A stretch of DNA of 64,000 nt from Shewanella algidipiscicola (GTDB lineage Bacteria > Pseudomonadota > Gammaproteobacteria > Enterobacterales > Shewanellaceae). The notes under the pieces are model-generated. The model did no database searches. It saw only the letters and a list, made by a program, of their open reading frames with translations, and had not been told where the DNA came from. Each line of letters starts with the position of its first letter. Position 1 is the stretch's first letter. Positions 10,807-20,036 of this stretch are shown here, one piece after another. A program made the translations under genes and the position numbers. Location: NCBI RefSeq assembly GCF_003605125.1, contig NZ_QPQT01000005.1, positions 62,001 to 126,000 of the forward strand. The letters are read 5' to 3'.

Positions 10807-10915
10807 TTTATTACCTTAAAATTGGGGGTTAGACCTCCACGCATCCCATATCTCCGACCTTTTTATAGGCACCCCGGAGAACGTGTCGATACGTGTGTGA
10901 TTTAGTATTTAGTAA
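10807..10915 (-). promoter_or_regulatory. rpsB 5' leader (t44 / S2 autoregulatory RNA type)
   Basis: The approximately 110-base leader between the predicted promoter and the rpsB start contains, on the minus strand, GCGTGGAGGTCTAACCCC about 17 bases before the ATG. This corresponds to the GTGGAGGCATAACCCC block of the E. coli rpsB leader (Rfam t44 family), through which S2 represses its own operon. The upstream part contains CTCCGGGGTGCC, which can pair with parts of the leader. The structure was inferred by eye. Confidence 0.7.
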
Positions 10916-10921
10916 TTGCCA

Positions 10922-10950
10922 TGTATAATGGCCGCCAGATTCGCTCTTAA
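10922..10950 (-). promoter_or_regulatory. Predicted sigma-70 promoter of rpsB-tsf
   Basis: On the minus strand TTAAGA (-35, complement of 10945-10950) is separated by exactly 17 bp from TATACA (-10, complement of 10922-10927). The predicted start of transcription is near 10915, which yields the conserved leader length. Confidence 0.5.
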
Positions 10951-11097
10951 CCAAACGTCAGAAGACCTGGTCAGATGACAAGTAATCAAGAGTCAAACGT
11001 AACGGCGCGCTTTATACCATGAAATCAGCGAAAACACAAATTTTTAGCATAGCTGGCGCGCCAAAAATAAGACTACCGAGAAACAAGAGAAAGCCTA

Positions 11098-11895
11098 ATG
11101 AGTATAGTGATTAAAACAGCCGAAGAGATCGAAAAAATGCGCGCTGCGGGCAAATTAGCCGCCGATGTGCTAGAAATGATAGCCCCTTATGTGAAGGTCG
11201 GCGTCACCACGAATGAGCTTAACGATATCTGTGCGAAATATACTGAAGAACAAGGGGCTATTTCGGCTCCACTGAACTATCACGGTTTCCCAAAATCTAT
11301 TTGCACCTCTATTAATGAGGTGATTTGTCACGGTATTCCCAGTGACAGAGCCTTAAAAGATGGCGATATCCTCAATATCGACATTACCGTGATTAAAGAT
11401 GGCTACCATGGTGACACCTCAAAAATGTTTCTGATTGGTGATGTCAGCGCCAAAGATAAACGTCTGTGCCGTGTTGCCCAAGAAAGCCTGTATGAAGCCA
11501 TTAAAAAGGTGCGTCCAGGTATGAAGCTAGGTGAAATTGGTACCATCATTGAGAAATACATTAAGGGTAAGAAAACGGGTCTCGAAAAATACAGTATCGT
11601 GACCGATTATTGCGGCCATGGTATCGGCGCAGGTTTTCACGAAGAACCTCAAGTCATGCATTACAAAAACAATGACAAGACCGTACTGCGTCCGGGCATG
11701 TGTTTTACCATCGAGCCGATGATCAATGCGGGTCGTCACACTAGCGTGTTAGATAAAGACGACAACTGGACTGTAACCACCTCTGATGGCAAAAACTCGG
11801 CCCAATGGGAACATACCCTATTAGTGACTGACAAAGGTGTCGAGGTACTAACACTGCGCACTGAGGAAGACTTTCCGCGCATAATCAATCACTAA
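11098..11895 (+). CDS. map: Map, type I methionine aminopeptidase
   Basis: A 265-residue cytosolic metalloprotease that removes the initiator methionine. The five metal ligands of the pita-bread fold are visible: D in DILNIDITVI, D in YHGDTSKMF, H in GHGIGAGFHEEP, E in TIEPMI, and E in QWEHTL. The gene is divergent from rpsB with about 290 bp between, the usual arrangement, and glnD follows 103 bp downstream on the same strand. Length is normal. No promoter was assigned with confidence. Confidence 0.97.
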   Translation: MSIVIKTAEEIEKMRAAGKLAADVLEMIAPYVKVGVTTNELNDICAKYTEEQGAISAPLNYHGFPKSICTSINEVICHGIPSDRALKDGDILNIDITVIKDGYHGDTSKMFLIGDVSAKDKRLCRVAQESLYEAIKKVRPGMKLGEIGTIIEKYIKGKKTGLEKYSIVTDYCGHGIGAGFHEEPQVMHYKNNDKTVLRPGMCFTIEPMINAGRHTSVLDKDDNWTVTTSDGKNSAQWEHTLLVTDKGVEVLTLRTEEDFPRIINH

Positions 11896-11998
11896 TTACT
11901 GTACTTTTCGTTTAAGAATTGCGTAAAGTGGAGAAGGAATTGCGATAATATCGGGCAGTGGGCTGGCAACAGTCACTGCCTTTTCCCCAAGGATGCCA

Positions 11999-14569
11999 AT
12001 GAATAACGCACTGAACGCCAAATCTGCCTTAAAACTGCAAAACGAGCAACTATTAGAGCGATTTAACGCCGGCGAGTCAGTCACCTTGTTGGTCAAGCAA
12101 CGCTGCCGCGCCGTCGATGCATTATTGTGCAAACAATGGCAATGCCATCGACTCGACCAACACCCTGTGGCCCTGATCGCGGTGGGCGGTTATGGCCGCG
12201 GTGAACTGCACCCCCATTCAGACGTAGATCTGCTGTTTTTAATTGACGGTAAATTATCTCAAGCAGGTGAACACCAATTGGGACAATATATCGCCTTTTT
12301 ATGGGACGCTGGCTTAGAAGTCGGCCACAGCGTACGCAGCGTCGATGACACCATTAATCAAGGGCGTACTGATATTACCATTGCTACCAACTTGCTCGAA
12401 GCACGGCAGTTATGTGGTCCACAATACTTATTTGATGAATTATATAACCGCGTAAGAGAAGCCAACTTCTGGCCCCCCAGCGACTTTTTTGTCGCTAAGC
12501 GCGATGAACAGATGCTCAGACATGCTAAGGCCAGCGCCTTCGATCTCGAACCCAACATTAAGTCATGCCCCGGCGGTTTACGCGACATTCAAACGATTAC
12601 CTGGGTAGCAATGCGTTACTTTAATGCCAGCTGCACCGAAGACTTAGTCGCCCACGGCTTTTTAGAAAAAGAGGAGTTAGATGAGCTTCTCGAATGCCAA
12701 GAATACCTGTGGCAGTTGAGATTTGCACTGCACCTTATCTCGGGCCGAGACGAAAACCGCTTATTGTTTGATCTTCAGCGTCAAGTCGCCACACTGCTTG
12801 GCTATAAAGATGAAACCCAGCTTGCGGTAGAACAGATGATGAAACGCTACTATCGCACGGTGCGCCGTGTGATGGAGCTCAACCAAATGCTATTGCAACT
12901 GTTTAAACGGGCAACCTTAGGTCACACCAAGGCGCTTGAGATCTTCCCTATCGATGAAAACTACCAACGCCGCAGTAGTTTTATCGAGTGCCTTAAGCCT
13001 AATGTATTTGACGATCCCGCCGAGATCATGGGGCTCTTTTTACAAGTCGCGCGTAACTCTAATATTAAGGCGATTTATGCGCCGACCTTACGCCGGCTTC
13101 GCCGGGCACGGCGAGCACAAACACAACCGTTAATGCATCATGAGGCGTGCCGCGCGATATTTCTTGAAATTTTACGTCATCCACGCGGTATAGCGGCCCT
13201 CTCCTTGATGCACAGCCACGGGATCATGTCCGCCTATTTGCCTGCTTGGCGCAGTATCGAAGGGCAAATGCAGTTTGACCTGTTCCATGCTTATACGGTC
13301 GATGAGCATACCCATAGATTAATCTTAAATATCGAGCGGTTTTCTCAACCCGAGCAAAAAGAGGAATTTCCACTCGGCTCTGTGCTGATTAATCAGCTGC
13401 CTAAAAAAGGCTTACTGGTATTAGCAGCTATTTTTCACGATATTGGTAAAGGCCGCGGCGGCGATCACAGCAAGTTAGGCGCTGTCGATGCTCAAGCATT
13501 TTGCGATCTACACGGCTTAAATAAACATGATGGCAGACTGGTTAGCTGGCTGGTAGAGAACCACCTTATCATGTCGGTAACGGCCCAGCGCCGAGACATT
13601 TCCGACCCTGATGTGGTCGCTGAATTTGCCGATAAAGTGCGTGATGCTGTGCATTTAAGCTATCTCTATTGCCTGACGGTGGCGGATATTTGTGCCACTA
13701 ACGAAAAAACCTGGAACAGCTGGAAAGGCTCATTACTGCGCGACCTTTACTTTTCAACGCAGCGGGTGCTGGCACGCGGTAAAGAGAAGCCGGTTGATAT
13801 TCGAGCTCGGGTTCGCGAGCACCAAGCCAAAGCGAAAAAAGAGCTGCTCAGACGTGGCATTAAAGAAAAAAGCCTCGACCAATTATGGTTACGCTTTAAA
13901 GCCGATTACTTTTTACGTCATCAGCCCAATCAAGTGGCTTGGCATGCCGAGGCTATCCTTAAACATAAACATGATGAAGCCTTGGTGCTCATCTCTAAAC
14001 ACACCACCCGTGGTGGTACAGAATTATTTGTCTATACCCCAGACAAACCGAGATTATTTGCCACCGTCATGGCGGTACTCGACAATAAAAACATCAATGT
14101 GCATGATGCTAATATCATGAACTCAAAAGACGGATATGCACTGGATTCTTTTGTCATTTTAGAGCAAGATGGCAGCCCAGTTTCGCAGTTATCTCGGATT
14201 CAGAGTTTAAGAAAAGCCTTGGTCAGAGCCTTAAGCAGCGATACCGCCAAACTGCCCAAGTTTAAAAAACTGCCGCGCAAGATGAAGCCCTTTAGGGTAC
14301 CGACTCAGGTGAGTTTTTTACCTGCGCGCAAGCAAGGCACCACCATGATGGAGCTTATTGCATTAGACAGTCCCGGCTTATTGGCTAAAGTTGGTGATAT
14401 TTTTTACCGTTGCCAAGTCACACTGCTGGCGGCCAAGATCACCACGATAGGTGAACGTGCAGAAGACTTTTTTATGTTACAAACAGCCGATGGCAAACAG
14501 TTAGACCCAGTTCAACAAGAGGAGCTCAGCGCCGCGTTAATCGAAGCGCTCGCCGAGCCAAATAACTAG
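11999..14569 (+). CDS. glnD: GlnD, bifunctional uridylyltransferase/uridylyl-removing enzyme
   Basis: GlnD senses glutamine and adds or removes UMP on the PII protein GlnB, controlling nitrogen assimilation. Domains in order: nucleotidyltransferase ([20 protein letters not shown], about residues 60-80), HD-type uridylyl-removing domain ([13 protein letters not shown] near 480), and two C-terminal ACT domains (about 680-760 and 790-856). The ATG at 11999 has an AAGG 6 bases upstream; an in-frame ATG at 11993 touches that site and is less likely. The protein ends at 856 residues, slightly shorter than the about 890 of E. coli. The stop codon TAG is formed at the junction with an inserted repeat element, so the original C-terminus may have been a little longer. 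Confidence 0.96.
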   Translation: MNNALNAKSALKLQNEQLLERFNAGESVTLLVKQRCRAVDALLCKQWQCHRLDQHPVALIAVGGYGRGELHPHSDVDLLFLIDGKLSQAGEHQLGQYIAFLWDAGLEVGHSVRSVDDTINQGRTDITIATNLLEARQLCGPQYLFDELYNRVREANFWPPSDFFVAKRDEQMLRHAKASAFDLEPNIKSCPGGLRDIQTITWVAMRYFNASCTEDLVAHGFLEKEELDELLECQEYLWQLRFALHLISGRDENRLLFDLQRQVATLLGYKDETQLAVEQMMKRYYRTVRRVMELNQMLLQLFKRATLGHTKALEIFPIDENYQRRSSFIECLKPNVFDDPAEIMGLFLQVARNSNIKAIYAPTLRRLRRARRAQTQPLMHHEACRAIFLEILRHPRGIAALSLMHSHGIMSAYLPAWRSIEGQMQFDLFHAYTVDEHTHRLILNIERFSQPEQKEEFPLGSVLINQLPKKGLLVLAAIFHDIGKGRGGDHSKLGAVDAQAFCDLHGLNKHDGRLVSWLVENHLIMSVTAQRRDISDPDVVAEFADKVRDAVHLSYLYCLTVADICATNEKTWNSWKGSLLRDLYFSTQRVLARGKEKPVDIRARVREHQAKAKKELLRRGIKEKSLDQLWLRFKADYFLRHQPNQVAWHAEAILKHKHDEALVLISKHTTRGGTELFVYTPDKPRLFATVMAVLDNKNINVHDANIMNSKDGYALDSFVILEQDGSPVSQLSRIQSLRKALVRALSSDTAKLPKFKKLPRKMKPFRVPTQVSFLPARKQGTTMMELIALDSPGLLAKVGDIFYRCQVTLLAAKITTIGERAEDFFMLQTADGKQLDPVQQEELSAALIEALAEPNN

Positions 14570-14832
14570 GGCCTGTTAATCTTTCAAGGTTGTTTTTGCT
14601 GCGGATTGCAGGGTATTTATACAAGACAGAAGCTTTGTAGTGTAGTTATTCCACATAAAAAGCTGAGAACGCAGTAAAAATACCCAACAAACGCTGCCCG
14701 AAGGGTTCGGCTAAAAACGTTTTACTCTTTGTTAAGTGAATTTTGCTTAGATGACTAGGCTGCAATCCACTCGCCTCGATTAACACGTTTTTGTCTCGAA
14801 CAACATTCAACCAGCAAAGATCAACAGGCCCT
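14568..14832. mobile_element. MITE-like element with terminal inverted repeats, no coding capacity
   Basis: A 265-bp element bounded by inverted repeats AGGGCCTGTTAATCTTT (left) and, on the other strand, AGGGCCTGTTGATCTTT (right); 16 of 17 bases match, and a further GGTTG is shared after a short gap. Subterminal repeats of GGATTGCAG (14603-14611) and its complement (14760-14768) lie inside. It is flanked on both sides by AACT (14564-14567 and 14833-14836), consistent with a 4-bp target duplication. It has no open frame of note. Size, ends and flanks fit a non-autonomous miniature transposable element; the mobilising transposase is unknown. Confidence 0.7.
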
Positions 14833-14881
14833 AACTACTTTTTATTCAGCAATCATCTTTAATGATAATCGGGAGACGTTA

Positions 14882-15706
14882 ATGGAGGCTTTACGCCAAC
14901 GTATTGAAGCAGCTTTTGAAGCTCGCGCAGAAATTACCCCTACCACGGTCGATGCCAGCGTGCGGGCCGACGTAGAAAAAGTCATCAGTATGCTAGATAA
15001 AGGCGAGGCGCGCGTCGCCGAAAAAATTGATGGTCAGTGGCATGTGCACCAATGGTTGAAGAAAGCCGTTTTACTCTCTTTCCGTATTTTCGACAACCAA
15101 GTCATCGACGGTGCAGAGACTAAATATTTTGACAAAGTGCCAATGAAATTTGCCGACTATGACGAAGCACGTTTTAAAGCCGAAGCCATTCGAGTGGTGC
15201 CTCCTGCTGCCGTGCGTAAAGGCTCTTATATCGGTAAAAATACTGTATTGATGCCATCATATGTCAACTTGGGCGCTTACGTCGACGAAGGCACTATGGT
15301 CGACACCTGGGCTACTGTGGGCTCATGTGCACAAATTGGTAAAAACGTGCACCTGTCTGGCGGCGTTGGCATTGGCGGTGTGCTTGAGCCTCTGCAGGCT
15401 GGCCCAACCATTATCGAAGATAACTGTTTTATCGGCGCGCGCTCTGAAATTGTTGAAGGTGTGATAGTTGAAGAAGGCTCGGTTATCTCTATGGGTGTCT
15501 ACATTGGCCAAAGCACGCGTATTTTTGACCGTGAAACTGGCGAGGTGCATTATGGCCGTGTTCCTGCGGGCTCTGTCGTTGTGTCGGGGAACTTACCGTC
15601 AAAATGTGGCACTTACAGCCTGTATGCGGCAATCATAGTCAAGAAAGTCGATGCAAAAACCCGTGGTAAAGTGGGCATTAACGAACTACTGCGTATCGTT
15701 GATTAA
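14882..15706 (+). CDS. dapD: DapD, tetrahydrodipicolinate N-succinyltransferase
   Basis: This 274-residue cytosolic enzyme transfers succinyl from succinyl-CoA to tetrahydrodipicolinate in the lysine/diaminopimelate pathway. The N-terminal helical domain (about 1-100) is followed by left-handed beta-helix hexapeptide repeats ([17 protein letters not shown] onward, about 105-235), including the conserved [22 protein letters not shown] and [10 protein letters not shown] segments. The gene follows glnD, as in E. coli (map-glnD-dapD). The start ATG at 14882 has a GGGAG 4-8 bases upstream. The inserted repeat element lies in the gap to glnD. Confidence 0.97.
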   Translation: MEALRQRIEAAFEARAEITPTTVDASVRADVEKVISMLDKGEARVAEKIDGQWHVHQWLKKAVLLSFRIFDNQVIDGAETKYFDKVPMKFADYDEARFKAEAIRVVPPAAVRKGSYIGKNTVLMPSYVNLGAYVDEGTMVDTWATVGSCAQIGKNVHLSGGVGIGGVLEPLQAGPTIIEDNCFIGARSEIVEGVIVEEGSVISMGVYIGQSTRIFDRETGEVHYGRVPAGSVVVSGNLPSKCGTYSLYAAIIVKKVDAKTRGKVGINELLRIVD

Positions 15707-15726
15707 TCCACATTGCACCGAACGTT

Positions 15727-15758
15727 AACGCCAGCTGCGCTATCAGCTGGCGTTTTTA
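15727..15758 (+). terminator. Rho-independent terminator after dapD
   Basis: Perfect 11-bp stem AACGCCAGCTG/CAGCTGGCGTT with a 6-base loop CGCTAT and a run of T residues (TTTTTAT), 20 bp downstream of the dapD stop. Confidence 0.9.
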
Positions 15759-15986
15759 TGCCCTAAACACAGGCATAGCCTTATACGCGTCGCCCTATTC
15801 TACTCCCCCTTAATCTTTGGGTCTCTGACCGATTTGCCCCCACAAAGACACATTTGTTTACCTGCAGATACCATTCGATACATGCCTCACATTCAGATAC
15901 ATTTTCAGACAATTTACTCACAGCTTTTGCCGCTAAAAACGACTTAACTCAACTTTAACCGCCATAAAAGATGTTAGGAGTTCAAC

Positions 15987-16331
15987 ATGAAAAAGTTACT
16001 CTCAATCGCTATCATTGCCATAGCGCCGCTGGCTTTCTCAACTCAGGCCGCCATGACAGTGCAGATGGAGAACGCCTTAATTGCCGTATGCAAAGCAGGC
16101 GCCAGCAATAATGTAGTTAAGTTCAATGGCACCATGCAGGAATACCGCATTAATAAACAGCGTATTTTCCCAAGGCTCGTCTGTAATCAGCAGAGCTTTT
16201 ACCAATTCGCGCAGTCCAAAGGTGCCGAGCGGACCGCACAGCAGATATTACGCTACACCAAAGGGAATGTGACCATTACAGATATTGCCATGCATTATGA
16301 AGATGTACAGATGCTTGCCGTTAACTATTAA
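15987..16331 (+). CDS. DUF3718 family secreted protein
   Basis: A 114-residue protein with a clear Sec signal peptide (MKKLLSIAIIAIAPLAFSTQ, predicted cut after the AQA-type site at about residue 21). The mature part has two cysteines (CKAG and LVCNQQ) and resembles the DUF3718 family, common in Shewanella and relatives and of unknown function. A TTAGGAG ribosome binding site lies just upstream. It is transcribed alone: a terminator separates it from dapD and purU is convergent. The conserved cysteines may form a disulfide in the periplasm; that is inference. Confidence 0.75.
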   Translation: MKKLLSIAIIAIAPLAFSTQAAMTVQMENALIAVCKAGASNNVVKFNGTMQEYRINKQRIFPRLVCNQQSFYQFAQSKGAERTAQQILRYTKGNVTITDIAMHYEDVQMLAVNY

Positions 16332-16460
16332 CGGCTCATCATGAGCCATGGAACGTTAACCAAGAGAGATTAGCCGTAATCAACAAACCAATGACGAAAG
16401 CTGAAGCTACATAGCCAATAGGTTAGCGATTCGAAGTTAAGGAGTTGATCTGGCTCTTAA

Positions 16461-16487
16461 TTGACCCCGTCGCCTAGCGACGGGTCA
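16461..16487. repeat. GC-rich hairpin between DUF3718 gene and purU
   Basis: TTGACC-CCGTCG and CGACGGGTCAA form an almost perfect stem (one bulged C) around a short loop. It lies between convergent genes and could end transcription from the left, but there is no T-run, so the role is uncertain. Confidence 0.4.
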
Positions 16488-16563
16488 ACAAGTGATCCAA
16501 ATGATATTGATAACATCATTACTGTTGATGTCATTCAATTGCAGCGGAGCGAGAGCCATACTA

Positions 16564-17400
16564 TCAGAACACGACCGTCTTATTGCCATAAACAATCACG
16601 CTTTCTTGCAGCACTAATTGCAACGCTTTACTCAACACACTTTTCTCTACATCACGACCACATTGAGCCAGATCATCGGCGCTAAAACTATGATCAACAG
16701 GGATCACATCTTGCTTAATAATCGGCCCTTCATCTAAACAGTTATTGACAAAATGCGCCGTAGCACCAATGATTTTCACCCCTCGTTCCCACGCTTGTCG
16801 ATAGGGCGAAGCTCCCACAAAAGCGGGTAAAAAGGAGTGGTGAATATTGATGATGCGATTAGGGTGTTGCTCAACAAACTCAGGTGTTAACACCCGCATA
16901 TATTTGGCTAAGACCAAGTAATCGGGTTGATATTGGGCGATAATATCCAACATGGTTTGCTCATGTTCTTGACGGGTCACTCCTTCATGAGAAACATGAT
17001 AAAAAGGGATACTAAATTTTTCAGCTAACGGCTTAAGTATGTCGTAATTACCAATAATAGCTGAAATTTCAACATCCAAAGCACCGTAATACGCTTTCAT
17101 AAGCAAGTCGCCAAGGCAATGAGCCTCTTTGGTTACCATCACGACAATCCGTTTGGTGCTTTTGGTTACCAATTTTAAATGACGCTGAACGGGTAACACC
17201 TTACCGACATCAGCCAGCAATCCCGGCTCATCCTCGCAGCCTTCAACCTCGGTGCGCATAAAAAATCGTCCCTGAGCATTATCAACAAACTCACTGTTCT
17301 TAACGATATTCAAGCCGTGGGCATAACAGACCCCAGTTATTTTAGTAATTAAGCCAGGCGCATCGGCGCAGTCGGTGATCAATACTTTTCGTTGCATCAT
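16564..17400 (-). CDS. purU: PurU, formyltetrahydrofolate deformylase
   Basis: A 278-residue enzyme that hydrolyses 10-formyl-THF to formate and THF, balancing one-carbon pools. The N-terminal ACT domain (about residues 5-80, LITDCADAPGLITKITGVC) is followed by the formyltransferase-like domain. The catalytic motif is intact: NIHHSFLPAFVGASPYRQAWERGVKIIGATAHFV (Asn and His) and the essential Asp in LDEGPIIKQD. It is monocistronic here, convergent with the DUF3718 gene. Confidence 0.94.
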   Translation of the reverse strand: MMQRKVLITDCADAPGLITKITGVCYAHGLNIVKNSEFVDNAQGRFFMRTEVEGCEDEPGLLADVGKVLPVQRHLKLVTKSTKRIVVMVTKEAHCLGDLLMKAYYGALDVEISAIIGNYDILKPLAEKFSIPFYHVSHEGVTRQEHEQTMLDIIAQYQPDYLVLAKYMRVLTPEFVEQHPNRIINIHHSFLPAFVGASPYRQAWERGVKIIGATAHFVNNCLDEGPIIKQDVIPVDHSFSADDLAQCGRDVEKSVLSKALQLVLQESVIVYGNKTVVF

Positions 17401-17469
17401 TTTTCTCCATTAACCTAGAGCTAAGCCGATAATGACATTTTTTTACTCACAAGCCCGGTAATTTAGTCG

Positions 17470-18903
17470 TTATGATGACGGTTTTCGCCGATTTAAATAC
17501 TGCTGTAACAGGCGGCGAATACTCTCCGCTTTAGTACCGTAAACCAGTTGTACGCCACTTCCTACCATCACCACCCCTTTAGCACCTAGTTGTGATAGGC
17601 GTTGTTTATCAACAAGTGCAGCTTGCTTAACACCGATCCGCAGTCGAGTTAAACAAGCACTCAATTCACTAATATTATCTTTACCGCCTAATGCCGAGAT
17701 TATGGCAATAATCCCAAGACGCTGCGCCGCCTGCCCGTCGACTCGCCCAGGGGTTTTTAAATTAAAGGTCATAATGGAAATACGAAACACCAGATAATAG
17801 ATCACTGCCGTCAGCGGGCCTAATACCCAAAACCAATGTGTATTACGTGACAATCCAAACAGTAAGGTAAAATCCACCAGTCCATGGGAAAACACCACAC
17901 TGTGGTGAATATCTAAAGCTATGGCCACCGCATAGGCAAGTCCGGTCATCAAAGCATGTAATAAAAACAATAACGGCGCGACAAGCATAAAGGCAAATTC
18001 GACTGCTTCGGTCACCCCCGTTAACCAGCTAGCCCCCGCAGCTGAGAGCATGATCCCTGCAACGCGATTACGCTCACTCTTATCCGCGCAGCGCCAAATA
18101 GCCAGCGCCGCAGCGGGTAATCCCCACATTTTAATCAGATAGCCACCAGCCAGATGCCCCGCTTCAGCGTCGCCCGCTAAATAGCGTGCCACCTCGCCCC
18201 GAACCACCTCGCTTTGTGTCACATATTGCCCCATTTCAAGATAAAACGGCACATTCCAAATATGGTGCAATCCAAACGGAATTAATAACCGCTCAACACT
18301 GCCGTAAATAGCAAAGGCCAATATGGGATCTTGATACACGGCCCAATCTGAGACGCCCTCAATCCAGTAAGATAGCGGCGGCCATAGTAAAAGGGCGCCA
18401 TAGGCCAAGCCCATTGCAATAGGTAACATTAACAATGGGGCGCTACGGTGACCTTCAAAAAAAGAGAGCACCGCCGGCAGTCGCAATCGGTCGCTGAACC
18501 TAACCGCAATACAGGTTAATGCGCCAACAACAATGCCACCAGCAATACCTGTATCGAACGTTTGCGACCCTAAAATGGTCTGTCCCTCAAGTTGATATAT
18601 ATCGATCCACGCCGACAAACTGGCAAAAAACACCCCATAGCCAAACACCGCTGTAAAGGCGGCAATCCCTTGATCACGACAAAAACCTATCGCTATAGTC
18701 ACCGCAAACAACATCGGCATCATAGCGAAAATCAACTCACCTATGGCTAACATTACTATGGCACTATTAGGCGAAATAAATGGAATGGGGTTAATGGCCA
18801 AGCCAACCATCAACCCCGCTGCTGGTAAAATAGCAATTGGGAGTAATAATGATTGGCTCAGTTGCTGGGCTAATTTAAACCACTGATGGCGAAGTTGTTT
18901 CAA
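17470..18903 (-). CDS. PTS glucose/N-acetylglucosamine-type transporter, EIICB
   Basis: A 477-residue phosphotransferase permease. The EIIC domain (about residues 1-385) has about ten hydrophobic segments starting LLLPIAILPAAGLMVG and contains the GLHHIWNVPFYLEMG segment typical of the glucose/GlcNAc/maltose superfamily. The EIIB domain (about 395-472) carries the phosphorylated Cys in ELSACLTRLRI. No EIIA domain is present, so it should use a shared EIIA (Crr). The substrate cannot be told from sequence; glucose or GlcNAc is most likely. The start is a TTG whose last two bases overlap the TGA stop of the flavodoxin gene upstream (ATTGA), suggesting coupling. Confidence 0.85.
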   Translation of the reverse strand: MKQLRHQWFKLAQQLSQSLLLPIAILPAAGLMVGLAINPIPFISPNSAIVMLAIGELIFAMMPMLFAVTIAIGFCRDQGIAAFTAVFGYGVFFASLSAWIDIYQLEGQTILGSQTFDTGIAGGIVVGALTCIAVRFSDRLRLPAVLSFFEGHRSAPLLMLPIAMGLAYGALLLWPPLSYWIEGVSDWAVYQDPILAFAIYGSVERLLIPFGLHHIWNVPFYLEMGQYVTQSEVVRGEVARYLAGDAEAGHLAGGYLIKMWGLPAAALAIWRCADKSERNRVAGIMLSAAGASWLTGVTEAVEFAFMLVAPLLFLLHALMTGLAYAVAIALDIHHSVVFSHGLVDFTLLFGLSRNTHWFWVLGPLTAVIYYLVFRISIMTFNLKTPGRVDGQAAQRLGIIAIISALGGKDNISELSACLTRLRIGVKQAALVDKQRLSQLGAKGVVMVGSGVQLVYGTKAESIRRLLQQYLNRRKPSS

Positions 18904-19364
18904 TCGACGTTACACGGTGAGGTAAGTAGCAACCATTGATTCAACCAGACTTTGGCTTCAACCTCTGGTTCCATGGTTTCACAAGCATCAAGCTTAAGTA
19001 GCTCACCGACCCTAGTAGCACCTAATTCAGTTAATAACTCATCAAACTTAATTCCTGCATGGCAGAAAGTCTCATAACTTGAGTCACCCAAGGCTATGAC
19101 CCCGTAAGCTAACTTAGGTAGATAAGGCGCAACCTCTCTGAGTGTCTCAAACCAAACATTAAGCTCATCAGGAATATCCCCCTGCCCTGTAGTCGATGTA
19201 ACGATGAGTAATAACTCATCTTCTGGTGGCACAAAGCCTGCTAAAGTTTCGGGGGACATGAGCGCCACAGGCCAATGAGCATCGACTAGTTGTGCTTGTA
19301 AGGTTTCGGCCACAAACTGGGCGTTGCCATATACAGTGCCAAAAACTAGATTAATATTTTTCAT
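18900..19364 (-). CDS. yqcA: YqcA-type flavodoxin
   Basis: About 154 residues, a short-chain flavodoxin. The FMN phosphate loop FGTVYGNAQF is at the N-terminus; TSTTGQGDIPDEL and VIALGDSSYETFCHAG are the two isoalloxazine loops. The sequence closely follows E. coli YqcA, and the neighbours upstream on the same strand (truC, yqcC) match the E. coli yqcC-truC-yqcA order, although here about 670 bp separate it from truC. The ATG at 19364 (MKNINLVFGTV) is chosen by family alignment; an ATG at 19409 would add 15 residues. The electron transfer partner is unknown. Confidence 0.85.
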   Translation of the reverse strand: MKNINLVFGTVYGNAQFVAETLQAQLVDAHWPVALMSPETLAGFVPPEDELLLIVTSTTGQGDIPDELNVWFETLREVAPYLPKLAYGVIALGDSSYETFCHAGIKFDELLTELGATRVGELLKLDACETMEPEVEAKVWLNQWLLLTSPCNVD

Positions 19365-19409
19365 TTTTTCTTTAGCCCTCGGGACAAAATTTACATATAA
19401 TTCAAACAT

Positions 19410-20036
19410 ACTTTATTGAAAGCTTGATGGCTACACTAGGTTATTGAGTTTCAAGGATCAATTAGATGCGTCACTCGAGCCGAAAAAAACATCTAAAGCA
19501 TGTTCAACGAAGCGCCCATATTAGACGCATGTGTTATTTCAGAACCATCCACTCCCTCGCTTCACCTCATTCCTGTGTACTGGATATTAGCAATGAAAAG
19601 CAGTTATTAATCTGCCAAACTGCCAAAGATAAACAAGAGAGTAAATAGTCAACTTAGCGCCAGTCATACTCTAATGGTAAAGATAAACCTTACTTGCTCA
19701 ATTGAGTCACTCAAACGTCTGTGGGCCAGCTGACGTTTGAGTGACAATACGATTGAAATACGCCTTATGAACCAGCAATTGTTGTTACTCAAGGTGGCGT
19801 AAGGCGTTACATGGTGATGCAGAGGAGCATTTGCGTAATACCAATTACATTAGTTCTCAGGCCTTTTGGTGATAAAAATGTACTGGAGTTTTATTGTCAA
19901 TTTTATAATATAAACAGCCCATTACTCCAATTAACACCTTATACAAGCGCATTTTACTCATCAATATCAATCGCGTATTTGCTGACTATTTATTGAGTTT
20001 GACTGGGATACATTAGCGGTGTTACACCAAAATGAA
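19410..20036. other. Gene-free gap between yqcA and truC
   Basis: About 630 bp without a supported gene. Two frames of about 60 codons (19466-19648 and 19811-19996) lack a good ribosome binding site, recognisable homology or neighbours that would support them. The only structure seen is the perfect inverted repeat listed at 19707-19746. This gap splits an otherwise compact yqcC-truC-yqcA order. Confidence 0.5.
19707..19746. repeat. Perfect 14-bp inverted repeat (hairpin)
   Basis: GTCACTCAAACGTC (19707-19720) and its exact complement GACGTTTGAGTGAC (19733-19746) are separated by 12 bases. No T-run follows on either strand. Possible roles are the end of an unannotated transcript or a regulator binding site. 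Confidence 0.75.

Noticed and set aside
11013..11059. GGCGCGC ... GGCGCGCC repeats upstream of map
   Set aside because: Two short GC palindromes about 35 bp apart; no known element or structure explains them and they may be chance.
19466..19996. Two short frames (60 and 61 codons) in the yqcA-truC gap
   Set aside because: Weak ribosome binding sites, no recognisable family and unusual amino acid composition.
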